DNA of 64,000 bases, taken from the NCBI RefSeq assembly GCF_000149955.1, contig NC_030988.1:329047-393046 (forward strand), given 5' to 3'. Position numbers and translations under genes: made by a program. This DNA comes from Fusarium oxysporum f. sp. lycopersici 4287 (Eukaryota > Ascomycota > Sordariomycetes > Hypocreales > Nectriaceae). Positions 21,311 to 34,171 of this stretch are shown here, piece after piece. Numbering within the stretch: position 1 is the stretch's first letter; every line of letters starts with the position of its first letter. The notes under the pieces were generated by a model. It searched no databases. It was given only the letters and a program-made list of their open reading frames with translations, and was not told the DNA's origin.

Positions 21311-22862
21311 ATTGATATGAATGATCAAACTGAATCCGACAGTGCGGGCAAGGTCAGTATCCAGCATGGCACACGAGCTCAATTTATAGCCACATATGTG
21401 TTCTGAAATAGGTTCCTATGCGCTTTATATAAATAAATCACTATATATAAGTCTCAAATGATACCTATTTCTTCACCCTGGCCTTTATTTATGCAAATCT
21501 CTATCAATGATACCTAGAATACATGCCGTGGAAATGTGATCAAACGTCTGGCAGGTCAGATCAATGATCAACTAGGTTTACTTTTCTAATTTTCAAGGCT
21601 TTGCCATGCCAACTATAGCGCATTTATTAGCTTCTCACGCGAAAGTAGAAAACTATATTTGAACACTGGCTCCCACTTTGCAACTCAAGTGTCTCTAAGG
21701 AAATAGCATTGAGTACAATCGATTGCAGGTTCAGAGACCTGTAATATTCTAGCTGTTTGCTATTTTAGCGGGTACACAAGAAGAGGTTGAGGTTTGGACT
21801 ACAGGATTCCGTTTAGGGTTCCACACTGGACTCAATCACATTTGATTAAATCTCGAGGGCACATTGATGTCTTGGACATAAGATAAAACTCAAGCAACGG
21901 CACCGGCTCTGTTCACGAGTCGAGGAGTTTGGTCTTTTAAGATGGTCAAGAGTGGCTTAACACTTTGCGTAAGATTACATCTGATCCTTACAGTCGATGC
22001 CTAGGTATAATAATCCCTAGAGCAAGACTTTAAGCGGATTTCGATCTCTTCTTGTTACAGGGGCAGGATATCTTCTTCCAGAGACTAATCAGCAGCTCCC
22101 CCGTTCATGCGACTAATGACTTCACAGGATCTATTTCTCTAGGTTACAATTTCGCTCAAGAATCTTATACAGCTGGGTCCAAAAACAACTTTCCATACGG
22201 TACAAGGCAAACAGTGTATTAGATTTTCCATGCTTAACATGGAGTATTGCCGAGGAACTCACACAATCACGAGAAACTCCTCAATGGCTAATGACTTCTT
22301 TGTAAACAATCTGGATGGCCTATGTCCCGATACGTTTGCCAAGCTTCTTAAGCACCTCCAACAGCTACTACGCAACGAACAATATAAAACACTCGGTTAA
22401 ATCGAACAGATCTTATACAAGATTCACACCCTATTCCAACAGTCAAAGTACTATTAAATATTAATCCATAGCGTTCGGCATTATCAGCATGGGACGGGAC
22501 TAGCTAAAACGGAGCGTCGTGGCTTGCAAGGCTTTGCGCTGCCCTAAAGTCATGTGTTCGGGGCATTCAGACTGACTCGCAATCACCTAATTGAGTCTCT
22601 CCATCCGATTGAAGCCAGGTGCGGACGAGAAGGTATTCCAAGGCTTGAGCGTGCTTGAGGAGTTTGAAGCTGCACCAATCCGATCCGGTCATTTGCTGAA
22701 TAAAAGGGGAAATAAAGCTGCCAATCGCACAATCGAAATGTCGATACACAAGTCCATTATCTAGATATATATCAAATACATCGATCATTGAGATGCTCCT
22801 TCGACATCGATAAGTTTGGATATTGCGTTCTGTTTCTGATAGGAGATGAACTCGACTCATCT
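21311..22862. other. intergenic, possible decayed coding debris
   Basis: A stop-free plus-strand stretch at about 22065-22222 (SSSPVHATNDFTGSISLGYN) and a 53-codon ATG frame at 22239-22400 look faintly coding, but I recognise no family. No repeat ends are visible. Confidence 0.3.
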
Positions 22863-23305
22863 CGGCATAAATGTTCCACGCGTTTGGAATGGTTCATTAA
22901 GGTGTGATATATCGCTGACAATGACAGGCACGTGACGGCTGTCGACATGAAGATGGAAAAAGGAGTGAAATCGACGCCAGTAACCCCGGAGTATCTGCTG
23001 GCAAGGTACTGCTGGCCGAGAAAGGAGAAAACGGCCGGGATGAGGTGGGTATAGATGTTGACCGACTCGTTGTGGATATATAGCAAACTGCACATCGAAG
23101 CTTGAAACGGACCTGAGATGTCTCTATAGCCGTATAGAATCCCCTCGTTGGATTCATGTTGAAACCATTTCGGCATCTGATCGAGCGAGAGAAGAACCGG
23201 TTATGCGGCTTTGGATGCGGTGTCGCTGATGGGTTCCCTTTGTTTCTTTTTGTGCGCCTCAGGCGTCTGCAGGGGCGGAACTCGGATTCGGAGGCCGAAT
23301 GCCAT
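22863..23305 (-). pseudogene. truncated PAQR / AdipoR-like pseudogene
   Basis: The ATG at 23305-23303 is kept (MAFGLRIRVPPLQTPEAH) and aligns codon for codon with the intact gene, but codon 35 is TAA (23203-23201) where the intact copy has Arg. Beyond it the frame continues through GYRDISGPFQASMCSLLY and SLSAIYHTLMNHSKRVEHLC, then runs into unrelated sequence. The last four to five membrane helices, the Asp of R-L-D and the final HxxxH are missing. An internal start could give at most a partial protein. Confidence 0.85.
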
Positions 23306-24575
23306 TTGCTGGTGTACCTGATGATAATGTTAGGTAGGAAGGCCAGAATTTGAAAGTAAGTGGAAATGCAAGATGAATAAAAAGGGATTTTCTTCTTCCT
23401 TTATCTCTTGCGCTGCTGTCCTTTTCATAGGTTGTTCTTGGTAAGCGCCAACTGTCCATACCTTTTCATTGTATGTTACAGCCCCGACGGCTCCTGTGTG
23501 TAACCGGCCAAGCCAGGACCGAACCAGAATCAACCGCATCGGCGTGTTCAAGCCGCACATGGAGCAATAGGTCCTTGCAGTCGTGTGAGTTTACAAAGCC
23601 AACGGGAAGGCCATAGAAGTAGTAGAACTATTAGAACGTGTGGTCGCAAGGAAGAAGGTTATACCGTCTCTAACCCACCCAGGTCAATTATGGTTACAAA
23701 GGACACTTCAAGGTTGCTATAAAATTTTGAATGGTTCAACCAGCTAATATTCAAAAGTGCTTGCTGCGTCTACCAAATCTTTTTGTTATGTACCGGATAT
23801 ATTGTTATGGGAGCAGCTACATCATACCAGTTACTACACTTTTCACTCTTCGCATCATGCTATGATTCTTTTCAAGGTACAAGGTCTCCACATAAAAGGA
23901 TTTGAGTGGCACGACACAACACCCGACTGGCTTACAGGAAGATCATGCTGTTATTGAATGCGAGCCTATCTCGGTCGTTTGGGTGGGACACGATACAATG
24001 GACCAATGACAGGTCCACAGTCCACTACTAGGTACAGTCCCTGTTATGATCCGTGCGCGGATGGAAAGCCGATTTCGATCCTTTCTGTATAGAATGCAAC
24101 GTTTACAAGTAGATATCGTACCGTGGCTGCTTATATGCGCTGCAATTGATTCAATCTTTCTCGTACCTTACGGTAACCCATGAGAACCAAGCACTTATAT
24201 GGCGCAAGGCCTGTGTAGCTCCCTAAGAGACGGCTGTCCATTGGTCTTGTGCGACTTTTTAACTACCAGGATGAGCTACTTCTTGTTCCGTAGGGTAAGA
24301 GAGAAAAAGTGATTCTGAATGATTTCTCACTCTTTGAGGAACTTATATAATGTTAGATAAGTTCACTTGTAGTTACATGGCTTTTATATTATCACTTACC
24401 GGTAGCGATCCGTAGCGTAGTGAGTGAACACTAATATAGATGTTTCGTTCCAGGGCTCTGACAAGGCAGTGATGTGTGTGTTATATATCGCAACTTGTTC
24501 GTTGTATATACGTATCCGTTAATAGAACAGAGTAAGCCGAGATAGGAGGACGTGAATAACTTCTTGCTGGCCACG
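22863..24575 (-). repeat. duplicated PAQR locus segment, copy 2 (decayed)
   Basis: This is the second copy of 5604-7078 in the same orientation. It is longer because of extra sequence around 23580-23790. It ends inside the PAQR coding region at about 22863, where similarity stops abruptly, so the rest of the gene was never copied or was later deleted. Confidence 0.75.
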
Positions 24576-27178
24576 GGCTGATATTCTATAATGCTGCTTC
24601 TGACGATCAAACATTTAAATATTTCAATCACGTATATCATGGCAGCATGCTTAGCAAGCTGTTGAAGCAGAATGGGTTTGCTCATTTACGAATAAGCAAC
24701 CCTGCAATCTGTGCGGCGACGTAAAGGGGTGACATAGTCTAGACAAACAGCTGCTAGCTGGAAAATTCGAGATAAATTTGTGTGAGGATAGACTGTGCAA
24801 GAACAGGGATTTTAGGACTTTCTGAATGCCTATGTCTGTCAGAGATCCTTGCAGGTCCGTCGTGTCTCGCATGTTTTGTAGCATTGAAATGGCAGACTGG
24901 GCGGTCGCTGCATCCTCACCACCCAACTCAATGGTAGAGTGATACAGAGGCTGCAGGACAAAGTCGGCCGCCACTTGGTAACTCAGGTGTTAAGACCAAG
25001 TCATGAAAGAAATATTTGATTGGATCGGCAATACTGATAGTATCGATTTTAAAAATAGAGGATACAGGTAAGCCAAAGGAGTGGTATCCAGATTATTTGC
25101 GAGGAACTGGAGGTCACCTAAGGCCGCGTTTTTACGACATACTGAAAAACAAAGCGCTAGGTTTGGATCGGGCTGGATGTTCTATGGCATAACCAGATTG
25201 AAATCTTGGAGGGAGAGTTGATATCGCTGTACCTATCGCCGTCTATCTATTATCCAGTCTAGACCAACCTAAGGATCTTCAACGATTACACATTACAAGG
25301 CAATCATACAACCAAGGTCGAAAGTTCGGCTTGCAGCCTTCACTCAGGTAACCTCAGTTCAACCTCCACCAACCAGTGCATTACAGAAAGAGGACGACGA
25401 GATGCAGTCCTGTATTCAAAGGATTCATAGCCGCCGATCCTCAGATTCGAGCTTTTAATAAACGCATAGGTTATTACGACTGAAGGGCCCTACTTTGGCA
25501 AATACTGTACTCAATTACAAGGAGAAAAAAGTAATATAACCGCATCTTCCTTCTCAGAGTACAGCTTGAAAGTTGCATGTACTAAACTATTGGCAAGGGT
25601 AAATTTCATAGACGTAAATTAAGTACTGTACAAGGGGAACGATGGGGGGATGCAGTATAGAATTAGAAGAAATCCCATTTCGTAAGCCACATAGACCCAT
25701 CAATCCTCAGAGCATGAATCCTTTACCTATCTCTCTCCACATTTTCTAAAATAGATTAGACTTGCCCTAAAACCATTCTCGAGTAATATCCTGGAATCAA
25801 GGCGTGGCCCTAGTAATAAGTAGCTAAACCTTCGCCTTCCAGACAGATTTAAAGTTTCCACATGGAATCTGAAAAGGTCCATTGGGATGATAGGATGGAA
25901 AGCCTCATCAGCTTCCTAGAGAACAGCCTCTCGGATCCTAATCAGGGTGTAGCAAGTAGTGCAGAGCCTATGTCCCTGTTGGGTATGTAAATAGATGTAT
26001 GGAGGAGGGCAGTTGGCGGATGACGCTCCACGACCTGGTCTATGATTATTATGTAAGGCACGAAGGATAGGAACCACATACAGTGGGAGACTGAGGAACC
26101 AAGACCTCCTGACTGGTGCCAGAAGATTAATTATTAAGAATAGAAATGGAAGCATACCGTGGCAATAAATCTTCGTTACTCACCGGGCTGTGCAACTTCT
26201 AGGTGGTGAAGAGATAGAATGAGTCATCCAAGATGACAATCTCAGAAGGACGTTTCTATTTATAGTGTAAGGAGGGATAGATTAAGTAGGAGTAGTCTTA
26301 CAATCTATGGGATTGATGCATTGCTCATCGTTCATCTGCTCATTCATTTCCAGGGTTCCAAAAACTAAGTTAACGCGAAAATAGACGATTTTAAGCCGTC
26401 AATGCATTGTGATTACGACCTCACTTTCCTTTTTAATTTTGTTTCTTCATTGCTTTCATGGCACATACAGTCAGCGCTTAACCCTTTCGAGACGGAAGGG
26501 CATTTTTTACCGTCACGGTCCCACCATCCATTTCGTCGTATTGTCTACGGATAGGAAAGAAAACGCCAATAAAAAACCGATTAAATACACATTGTTCTAA
26601 CTGCAGAATTCTGCTCGGCAATTTTCGCCCACATTGTGCTTCGAAAAGCAATAACTGCCTTGAGGGTTTCAGACTGTAATGAAACCCTTGTCCGAGATCT
26701 CGCCATGTCCAGACAACACGCCGGAAAAGGTCGGTAAAAGAGGACAAGTTCATATTCAAGAAAGTAAAACTCTAGAATCTTTAACCGTATGAAATGGCAA
26801 AGTCCTCGCCTTGTAGGCAACAGGTCGATGTATCTTCTAAGAAGTGTTGCTCAAATAACGAACCTGCTTGTCTAGGGTAGTCGACGGCCAATAATGAGCC
26901 TGACATTGCCCGGTTTTAACCTAGTGCCAACATCAGCCAGGCCATTCATATCACCAAAGTATACAGCGCTACTACTAAGGGATTTGATGGGCAAGCAGAT
27001 ACCGTGTCTACACGCCCGAATACCATGAACGGAGGCAAGGCGGGTCGGCACCGCGATGACTACTGTTGAATCCGGATCATGTGGCGGCATATTTGTCATC
27101 CGCAGAAGTCAGGTGGAGCCATCGGAACTCGTGGGACCAGCCACCTGAGTTACCCTAGATTGGGTTGAATGTTGACGC
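24576..27178. other. gene-poor stretch
   Basis: No supported gene is seen. A minus-strand open stretch at about 24710-24974 (FVLQPLYHSTIELGGEDAAT) has coding-like character but no ATG and no recognised domain. Another at 26581-26820 (SLQSETLKAVIAFRSTMW) vaguely recalls a transposase C-terminus. Neither is strong enough to call. Confidence 0.35.
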
Positions 27179-27194
27179 GTCGATTTCACCCCCA

Positions 27195-27844
27195 ACTCTC
27201 TCCTGTAAAAATTCTTTCTTGGCACGCACTGTTAGTGCGGTGCTAGGAGCGGGATTTTCTGCAGGCCACGCGACCACACAAAAACTGCGGGGACGCTATC
27301 GGCTCCCTAACAGCAGTTTTCAGAGAAGGAATTTTGGAGAGTTCGCCTTCTCTGACAACACCTTTGTCGGATCTAATGGCGGCACCTCAGAACCAGAACG
27401 CCTTAGATATCGGAGGGCGATGCCCCGGGCATTCGTAGCGACATCCTTCCGATCAACGACGCCGATTGCGATGGGTTTTTCTCCTTTAAAGGCAAGCCGC
27501 ACCGTCGGCCTCTGATCCCTTCCCGAGGTTTTTCCCTGCCGCCGCGACAGTCGACTACGAGCTACAACTTGGTTACTGGAGATTGTGGACTGCGTCAGCA
27601 GATGTAGTGATGCGCGAGAGAATTCTGGTCGGTGGAAAAAGTTCGACAATAGATTGCCCTCGAACCCGCTGACGGGTGACGGGCTTGAGAAATACAGCAC
27701 CTTTTGTGCCATTGGTATGCTGGATGGTGAAGGAAGCGGGGTATCCTGTACCTAGCTAGCTCAGCACGTCTTTTGCTCCAGTAGGAGATTTGGCTTCGTT
27801 ACAGCCACCCAGACGAAAAATACACATACATACATACATACATA
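27195..27844 (+). mobile_element. SINE-like non-LTR retroelement, copy A
   Basis: The 650-bp body is flanked by 16-bp perfect direct repeats GTCGATTTCACCCCCA (27179-27194 and 27845-27860). It ends in a (CATA)n simple tail, the arrangement produced by target-primed reverse transcription. It has no LTRs or inverted ends. An inverted copy at 35472-36128 has different flanking repeats. I could not identify convincing Pol III A and B boxes, so it could also be a truncated LINE. An antisense 130-codon frame (27320-27712) is open in both copies. Confidence 0.8.
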
Positions 27845-27860
27845 GTCGATTTCACCCCCA

Positions 27861-28335
27861 CCTTTTGGCGCGGTTTCATTAAAGGTTTTAGGACACTGAC
27901 ACTCAACGTACAGGCTGGAGGTGCCAGTGAACTCGTACGCTACTGTGTCTCAATAATCCGCTTGACTTATGCCACGGCTTACTTGCGATTGATATACGTA
28001 ATAGAGCTACTCACAGACACAAGTGAAGTGATCGAATGTAGAAGCTTCGACGCATTTAACCCAGTAAAGGCACGTTCCATTAACCAAGCTGGTGAATCTA
28101 CGGTTACCCTTGCTGAGCCTAAAGTCCACATGATTCCTATTGCAAGCGTCTATCTGGTTGAGACTATCTCAAGTATGGGAATGCAGCTAGCTGTCTTATT
28201 TCACATAAAGACAGGCACACGACCATAGTCCGCTGCCGCGAAACTGATCTCGCGATTACCAAATACAGCTGAATCCCAGTAAACGCTCTGCATATCTCTT
28301 GATAAACTCGTTATTCGAAATTGTGGCTGACCATT
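27861..28335. other. short intergenic stretch
   Basis: Sequence between the retroelement and the next frame; an 88-codon plus frame here shows no domain. Confidence 0.35.
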
Positions 28336-28896
28336 ATGAGCTCGTCTTTCCCTTACTATCGACCTGGGCTAAGGACCGCCGCCTACGCCGCCTTCACCCA
28401 ACTCTCACTGTCTGAACAGGCAATTCGAGAAGAGAGCCAGTTGAACCTTTGCCGAGACATCCTTGAGGAGACCCTTTTGATTCTACGCCCTGAATGTCAG
28501 TTAACATTGAAGCTTCAAAATGCTCTTGATGAGGTTCGACGTCGATCTCTAGCAATGCTACCTAAAGAGGATGCCCGACAGCGCTATAGCAACTTGAGAC
28601 ACCACCCATCGCCATGTGCCATCAGCGATGATTCTGAATACAAACATTTCGACAACATATCGTGCGCTTCAGCTCAGGATCGCGTTGCATCGATGTCCAG
28701 CATTGAGATGGATGTTGACAAGAAAAATAGCACCGCCATGGCCACATCGGTATTCAGAGCTGTGCCGGCCGGAAATCGACACGCAACTCTGAATGACGAC
28801 ATCCAGAAACCCGTATATGCAGGCAAGAGGCATTGGGTAGACGTCAATACTAGAGTTTTTCCCGTCGCAAAGCGACTCAAAATCGGGAGCAATTAG
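28336..28896 (+). CDS. hypothetical protein
   Basis: The 186-codon frame starts at the ATG at 28336 (MSSSFPYYRPGLRTAAY). The first 85 residues are predicted helical (LSEQAIREESQLNLCRDILE), and the rest is polar and probably disordered with a basic end (VAKRLKIGSN) that could serve as a nuclear signal. I recognise no family. It lies alone between transposon and cyclin, and coding status rests on length and composition only. Confidence 0.4.
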   Translation: MSSSFPYYRPGLRTAAYAAFTQLSLSEQAIREESQLNLCRDILEETLLILRPECQLTLKLQNALDEVRRRSLAMLPKEDARQRYSNLRHHPSPCAISDDSEYKHFDNISCASAQDRVASMSSIEMDVDKKNSTAMATSVFRAVPAGNRHATLNDDIQKPVYAGKRHWVDVNTRVFPVAKRLKIGSN

Positions 28897-31112
28897 CTAT
28901 CAAACTGAATGGAATATCAGAAAGTTACTTCAGAATCACTCTACTTCACAATTGACCTGAAAGTCAGCTCCAGAGAAATCTGTCAGTCTGGCTTCCGCAA
29001 CCATTTACTCCGTAGTGCAATGCGGTCTTCCTCAAGTTTCTCTTCTGAATGGAAAGGACTTCTATTGAGAAATGCGGAATCTAACGTTTGCTGTATCGGA
29101 ACCAGTACGACTCCGCACAACTGATATCGTTTTATTTCACGCATTCCTACGGGGCTGAGGTTCCAGACCCACACGCGCTAGGCTACTTACTGCAGTATTG
29201 AGCGTTTACATTTTCTTCTTTCACATCAACGAGGTTGGTGGAGGCTCTGAGTAAATGTATATGCACTACTCGAGAGCACCCCTGTATGTGGCTGATGATG
29301 CTGACATGCCAATCATGCGGCTGCCTATATGGGACATCGCACCTGACATTTAAAGTAGTTCTTGATATGTCAAAGGCCGATAGGGGTGACAAAGACTGTG
29401 TTACTATAAATAGGAAGGTGAAAGTGCCCCCTACCGCTGCGCTTGGAGGGGTTAGAAACCGGGCTGCGTGATTTGGTCTGCATTGGCGCAGTGTGAAGGG
29501 GGTGTATCCGCTCACTTTTTCTTTCACCATGCAATCCTTTGCACCCAAAATAGACAGTTTCCCAAAGCTACTCACGTTGAAGACGATGGTCGTGGGTACA
29601 AATGGTACTGGACCTATAGGATATGCATATGGTACACCACCTCCGCGCGATCGAGTTCAGAATCTCTTGGGCTATTATTAGTCTACGAAAGAGTCTTTCG
29701 CTAGCTCTCGCGCCCTGGAGCCTTCGCTGTTTGCGCCATTTCACCAGATGTCTCTGGAGCAAGGTATACTCTCTAATATCTCCACTTGAGGCATGGCGTA
29801 ATCTGCTTAGAGATTGTTCTGTGACTGCTTGGGAGTTTAGCTCTGATCCATGCATAGCACTACAAAGCTCCTTGCTTTCTGCTAGTAAATTCACGCCAGC
29901 CTGCTACGATATATCATCCGCCACCTCCTTCTGAAGCCACGGCTCAAGCTTTCTTGGAACGAGCCTTCTCGCGCCGATTTACTATGTGGAATGGCATCCT
30001 AGATGATCCTGTCCATCACAGTTGTATCGGCCACATAACTCTTCATCATGGCAAGGCTGACAGTTTTGCCATTCATGATGACTTGAACCAGTCTTTTGGC
30101 AGCCGACGAATGTTGGAGTACTAATGTAGCATAATGCCGTGGTCATTCGTCCTGCGTATGTCTGTCAGCATCCACGCCTAAAGGTCATCAATGTGGAGAC
30201 ATAAGATGTGTGAAAATCGTTCCAAATGACACTAGTTCCGCCACAACAGGAAGTGAGATGCACAGTGTCTGTGAATCAAAGGGCTGGGCACCTGAATGTC
30301 TTTGAGCTCCAACCCTTCACCCCAGCTTAGAAGTCACATTGAATAGAGTACAAGGTTCGCCAGTATTCAGGGTGGCAATTTGGGCAGAACGAGTGGGAAC
30401 GAGAGCGGGCGATGCAGGAGTAATTTAGAAACGGCGAAAGGAGATCTAGTATGGAGAATATGGGTGATACCCACCATGGTGGCCTGTTAGGCGCGGGGCT
30501 GAGTGCTCGGAGTCGGCCGGATCATCGAGATGCATGTCTTGGTTCGAGGAGGGCGCATGTAGGCGGGCCACAGAGACAGTCAGAGGCGTTCTCTGTCGAT
30601 GTCGAACATGAACAGCACACGGGACTGAGATGCTGGTGTGCACCGAGGCGCCAAGAGAAAGTCTCTCATTCTACCTTGGAGTAAAGTAACCATTACAGGA
30701 CGCAAAAACACGAAGGTAGCCCACGCAGGTATACGGCTTTCGATGGCCATACGGCACTATACTTTGGATTAACTTGCATTTGTCAAGGGGCTACGCGGCT
30801 TGCGCCCGCCTTTTTGATTCGAGATAAGCAGTCGGGCCCGAGAATAGCACTTGCTGCGGAAGTATCAGAGAGATGCGGGTGGCAAGCGTATAAATTACAC
30901 CATGATCTCAAAAATCAGCAAAGCACCAAGCGAACATAAAGTTTACAACCAATTTCACAAATTCATTCTACGGCAAGCCGATAGTTGCTCGACCACCCGG
31001 GGCATAATTATAGCTCAGACGTAACGGCTATCAGGATATTAATATGCTTTTCTCCGTTTCTTAGCTCTTCTTCGTCCTTGCTCTCACTTGCACCTAGCGT
31101 TAGAGCCGAATC
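28897..31112. other. gene-poor stretch with possible decayed frames
   Basis: The minus strand at about 29570-30110 is partly open in two frames (HSSAAKRLVQVIMNGKT; NLLAESKELCSAMHGSEL) with in-frame stops, suggesting an old pseudogene of unknown family. The remainder shows nothing. Sequence just before 31113 is the cyclin promoter and leader. Confidence 0.3.
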
Positions 31113-32295
31113 ATGACAAACATTGATAACCACCGTGCTAGTGATTCCATGAACCGCGTCGCCAGTACGCATGAATATGCAGAAGATATTTATTCATTCC
31201 TTATGGCTAGAGATAAAGAGGTAAAACCCCGTCATCCTTCCATTCGATTATGACTTGTGGCTCACCTGAAACTACCGCCAGCCTCTAGTGTTATACCCAA
31301 ACTATCTCCGATGGCGAAAGCCCCTCGTGCAGACCATATTCAATACTTCGTTTTCGTTTAAGCTAGAGACCTGCGTGCTTGCAGTTAATCTAATAGACGT
31401 TTTTGCGTCAAGGAAAGGCCCATCTACTGTGATAGTAGCTGCCCACCTTCTAGGCCAGTTCGACGCAGAGACCGATGGCTGCATTATAGCGATAGCGACC
31501 TGGCAGAGGGACATGATTGCCCACGGAGCGACACAGTGGAGAGCGTTGTCATTGCTAGCCGGCACAGCGCTCATGGTTGCTTCCAAGTATGAGGAAAATC
31601 AGAATATCCAGGTAGGGATGACCGTTATAGCTGAGATTCTTCAAATTCATGACTTTACGAAACGGCAAAAGAGGCGACTCGCGATAATTGAAAGGATATT
31701 CTTACAGGTGATCGATTGGAATTTGGGTGTTCCAGGGCCTCTGCCATTTCTACAACATTTTATTCACGAGCGAAGAATGAGACCAGAGGCCGTAATTAGT
31801 GGCAACGAGACCAATGAGCAATACGAGAATCACCATTCTAATCAAGAATATGCTCGCAAAAGAGCAAGCACGTCAAACGAAGCTCTCGTTGAAGTCGTAG
31901 CAGAAAGTTGTATTCGGATTGCGATGACACAACATGATGCTGCCTGGTATGATCCCAATGTGATGGCCGGGATATGTTATCAATTAGCCCTATATGTCGT
32001 TCAGAGCGCTAAGCCAGACGGCTACAAGGACTTGTTCACAGAGCATGATGCTAGGATGATATATTTGGTCTCGCGAACGAAACTCAGTGCGTGGCAGGTT
32101 AGACGCGCAATACGGACCTTGCTGTTATACATTTTGAACGACCCTTTCTCGGATCCACGCTTTTGCTGGTGGAAGATGCTTCCGGAGATGAGATGCCTAA
32201 ACAATCAGCTTCTGACCGAAGAGAACCTTTATCTGCAACAGTTATCTCGAAGCTTATGCCACAACGTTTACTCGCCTGAGTTAGCACGCCGTTGA
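31113..32295 (+). CDS. divergent B-type cyclin-like protein
   Basis: Exons 31113-31220 and 31282-32295 join across a 61-bp intron (donor GTAAAA, acceptor GCCAG), giving 373 aa. The first exon carries EYAEDIYSFLMARDKE, the helix before the B-cyclin box. The box follows: W-R-K-P-L-V in place of M-R-x-x-L-V, LAVNLIDVF, LLAGTALMVASKYEE, then the second half LQVIDWNLGVPGPLPFLQHF. A segment of about 40 residues between LIDVF and LLAGT is longer than in typical cyclins (short loop). B-type cyclins bind and steer Cdc2-type kinases; the altered W-R-K-P motif raises doubt about kinase binding. It may be a diverged accessory paralogue of the core mitotic cyclin. Confidence 0.8.
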
Positions 32296-32435
32296 TCGGA
32301 GTAGAAGGAAGAAGATGTCTTCTAAAGGGTTCAGTGTCTAGAATTCATACTCTTGACCGCCTCGTCGATATACGGATGAGGGCCGTTATCACAAATAGTC
32401 AGCTTCTACACAGCAGCAACACAGGCATACCCATT

Positions 32436-32653
32436 ATGGCCGAGAATCTCATCTTTTATTGTAATGACTTCACCGACCCAGATAACTTGGCCACGGCTAT
32501 GGCCATATGGAAGGTGACGTACTAGCGACCAAACACCTGGTTGATTACATCTTGGAGCCTCGTCAGGTATGCTTCGGGGTTTCTATGACGGCAGAGCAGA
32601 TGTTTGAGTGTGAGAGACTGGCAGCAATTCTCAACCTTGTACTAAATAAATAG
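32436..32653 (+). pseudogene. broken nucleoside-hydrolase-like gene fragment
   Basis: An ATG at 32436 reads MAENLIFYCNDFTDPDNLAT and stops after W-K-V-T-Y (TAG 32523-32525). In the next frame the sequence continues LVDYILEPRQVCFGVSMTAE up to TAG 32651-32653. Together they resemble the opening of fungal proteins related to inosine/uridine-preferring nucleoside hydrolases, which begin with an Asp-rich metal-site loop, but only two aspartates of a D-x-D-x-x-x-D-D pattern are hinted at. It is a frameshifted fragment, and the family call is tentative. Confidence 0.35.
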
Positions 32654-34171
32654 ATTATTGTGTGTTTAAATCCTTAGCACTATACTCTTAAAGCTGCGAT
32701 ATTGTTATAGTATGTTATGTAGGATTCTCGTCATTTGACACCGACTGCAGATTTAGCCCCGTTTCGGAATACTGCTCTGAATAAACCGTATAGTATTCAA
32801 TGTCTGAATCTGAGAGGATGGCCGCCGGCTGTAGATGAGCTGATTTTGTGATCAGACCCTCATCAGCGGAAAGGTTGGCGGGCCGCTGCGAAGCTCGTTC
32901 CAACTATGCATTGATTGAATTTGAGTTTGACTTTCTGATCTGCCATTGACCAAATTGACAGCTTAAAAAGAATCCACCTTCCATATATTTCAGCCACTCT
33001 GTACGATGTCCTTCTTCGTGGCAACTATCACCCCATTTTCAATCACGTGTAGATCAAGAGAGACACGCAAAACACCAAGTGGAGGAGGCGGCTGGGGGGA
33101 ATTGCTCATGTACTTATAATTTCCGGCCCCGGTGGCGAAATGATTTATCTACTTGATGTTATCAGTACTCGCTATCGCTGTACCTGGCAATACTGGCCCA
33201 GTGTCTCGCCGCGATCTCATATAAAGCATTTTTGGTTGTAGTTGGTAATTATTATCCCATCATCGCCACTATATGTCCTTATTCGGTACAGATTGAGTGA
33301 AGCGCAAATGCGCTCCAATTCCTAAAGGGATCATGTTTGACCGAGCCTCCTGAAGGAACCGAAAAACTCAGGCAAGGGCTTTTCCCGCAATATATGCTAT
33401 GCAATCCAGCCGGCCTTGTGGCTAAATGCTGGTTACAAAGAGAAATCATGCGTATAGTCTTTCCAGCCTCGGTCCTAACCCTCATGATGTACTCCTTTCT
33501 TTCGATGAACCTACCAGTAAGCTTTAGCATCAGTTAAGTCCTTATATCCCGTCATCTCTCGCTCGGAAGCTATCCACCCGACTGTGCCACCCGTTCCAGG
33601 CCGAGAAAAATGGCGTCTAGATAAACACTACAATAGGTTTGGAATGGGAATTCCACGTGAGAATACCAACGTTTACGGGTTTGAGATTACCATGCATCCA
33701 GTTATTCTAACAGAGAAAATCAGTTACGCCGAGAATATCCGCTACAACTATCGTGACAATGGATATCCTGTCTGGCAAGCTCCTGCTTAAAAGTTATTTA
33801 GTGTATGTCACCCCCCATCGCCATCTTTGAATAGTCCTACTGTAAGGCCGGTGGAAAGTGTGTCCCGGCAGCTGGCTCTCGGACGAGCCAGATATCTACA
33901 AAGCGGTTTACTTACCTCTATATGACAACTATTTTTCTTCGCTCTGACCCCGAGGTCTGTTACCTGGATATTCACTTTCCCATCTTTATACGACATATTT
34001 GTATGTAGTCAGCACAACAGCATAGCAATCCAGCTTATCACAGTAAAGCAAAAGTGACTATTGGTAAACAGAATTTCATCACCTGGAATGTATTTTATTT
34101 TGGGTTATTTGTAGCATTACTGGATATTGCGTAGCTGTAAATCTTTCAATTTCAGTAGACAATGTATTCTC
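32654..34171. other. gene-poor stretch, possible small secreted-protein relic
   Basis: At 33448 an ATG opens a good signal-peptide-like sequence (MRIVFPASVLTLMMYSF) followed by a canonical donor (GTAAGC, 33517). The next open stretch (33584-33790; WRLDKHYNRFGMGIP) is out of phase with the best acceptor (CGGAAG, 33569). This may be a dead small secreted-protein gene or my junction may be wrong. The rest shows nothing. Confidence 0.25.

Noticed and set aside
24651..24974. 107-codon minus frame
   Set aside because: It begins with GTG, lacks an ATG and matches no family I can name; noted only in the interval description.
26581..26820. Possible hAT C-terminal dimerisation scrap
   Set aside because: The resemblance is limited to one short helix, without the usual S-x-x-R-x-F-S landmark.
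30446..30684. Overlapping plus and minus frames of 65-77 codons
   Set aside because: Locally GC-rich sequence keeps both strands open; no domain or conserved pattern.
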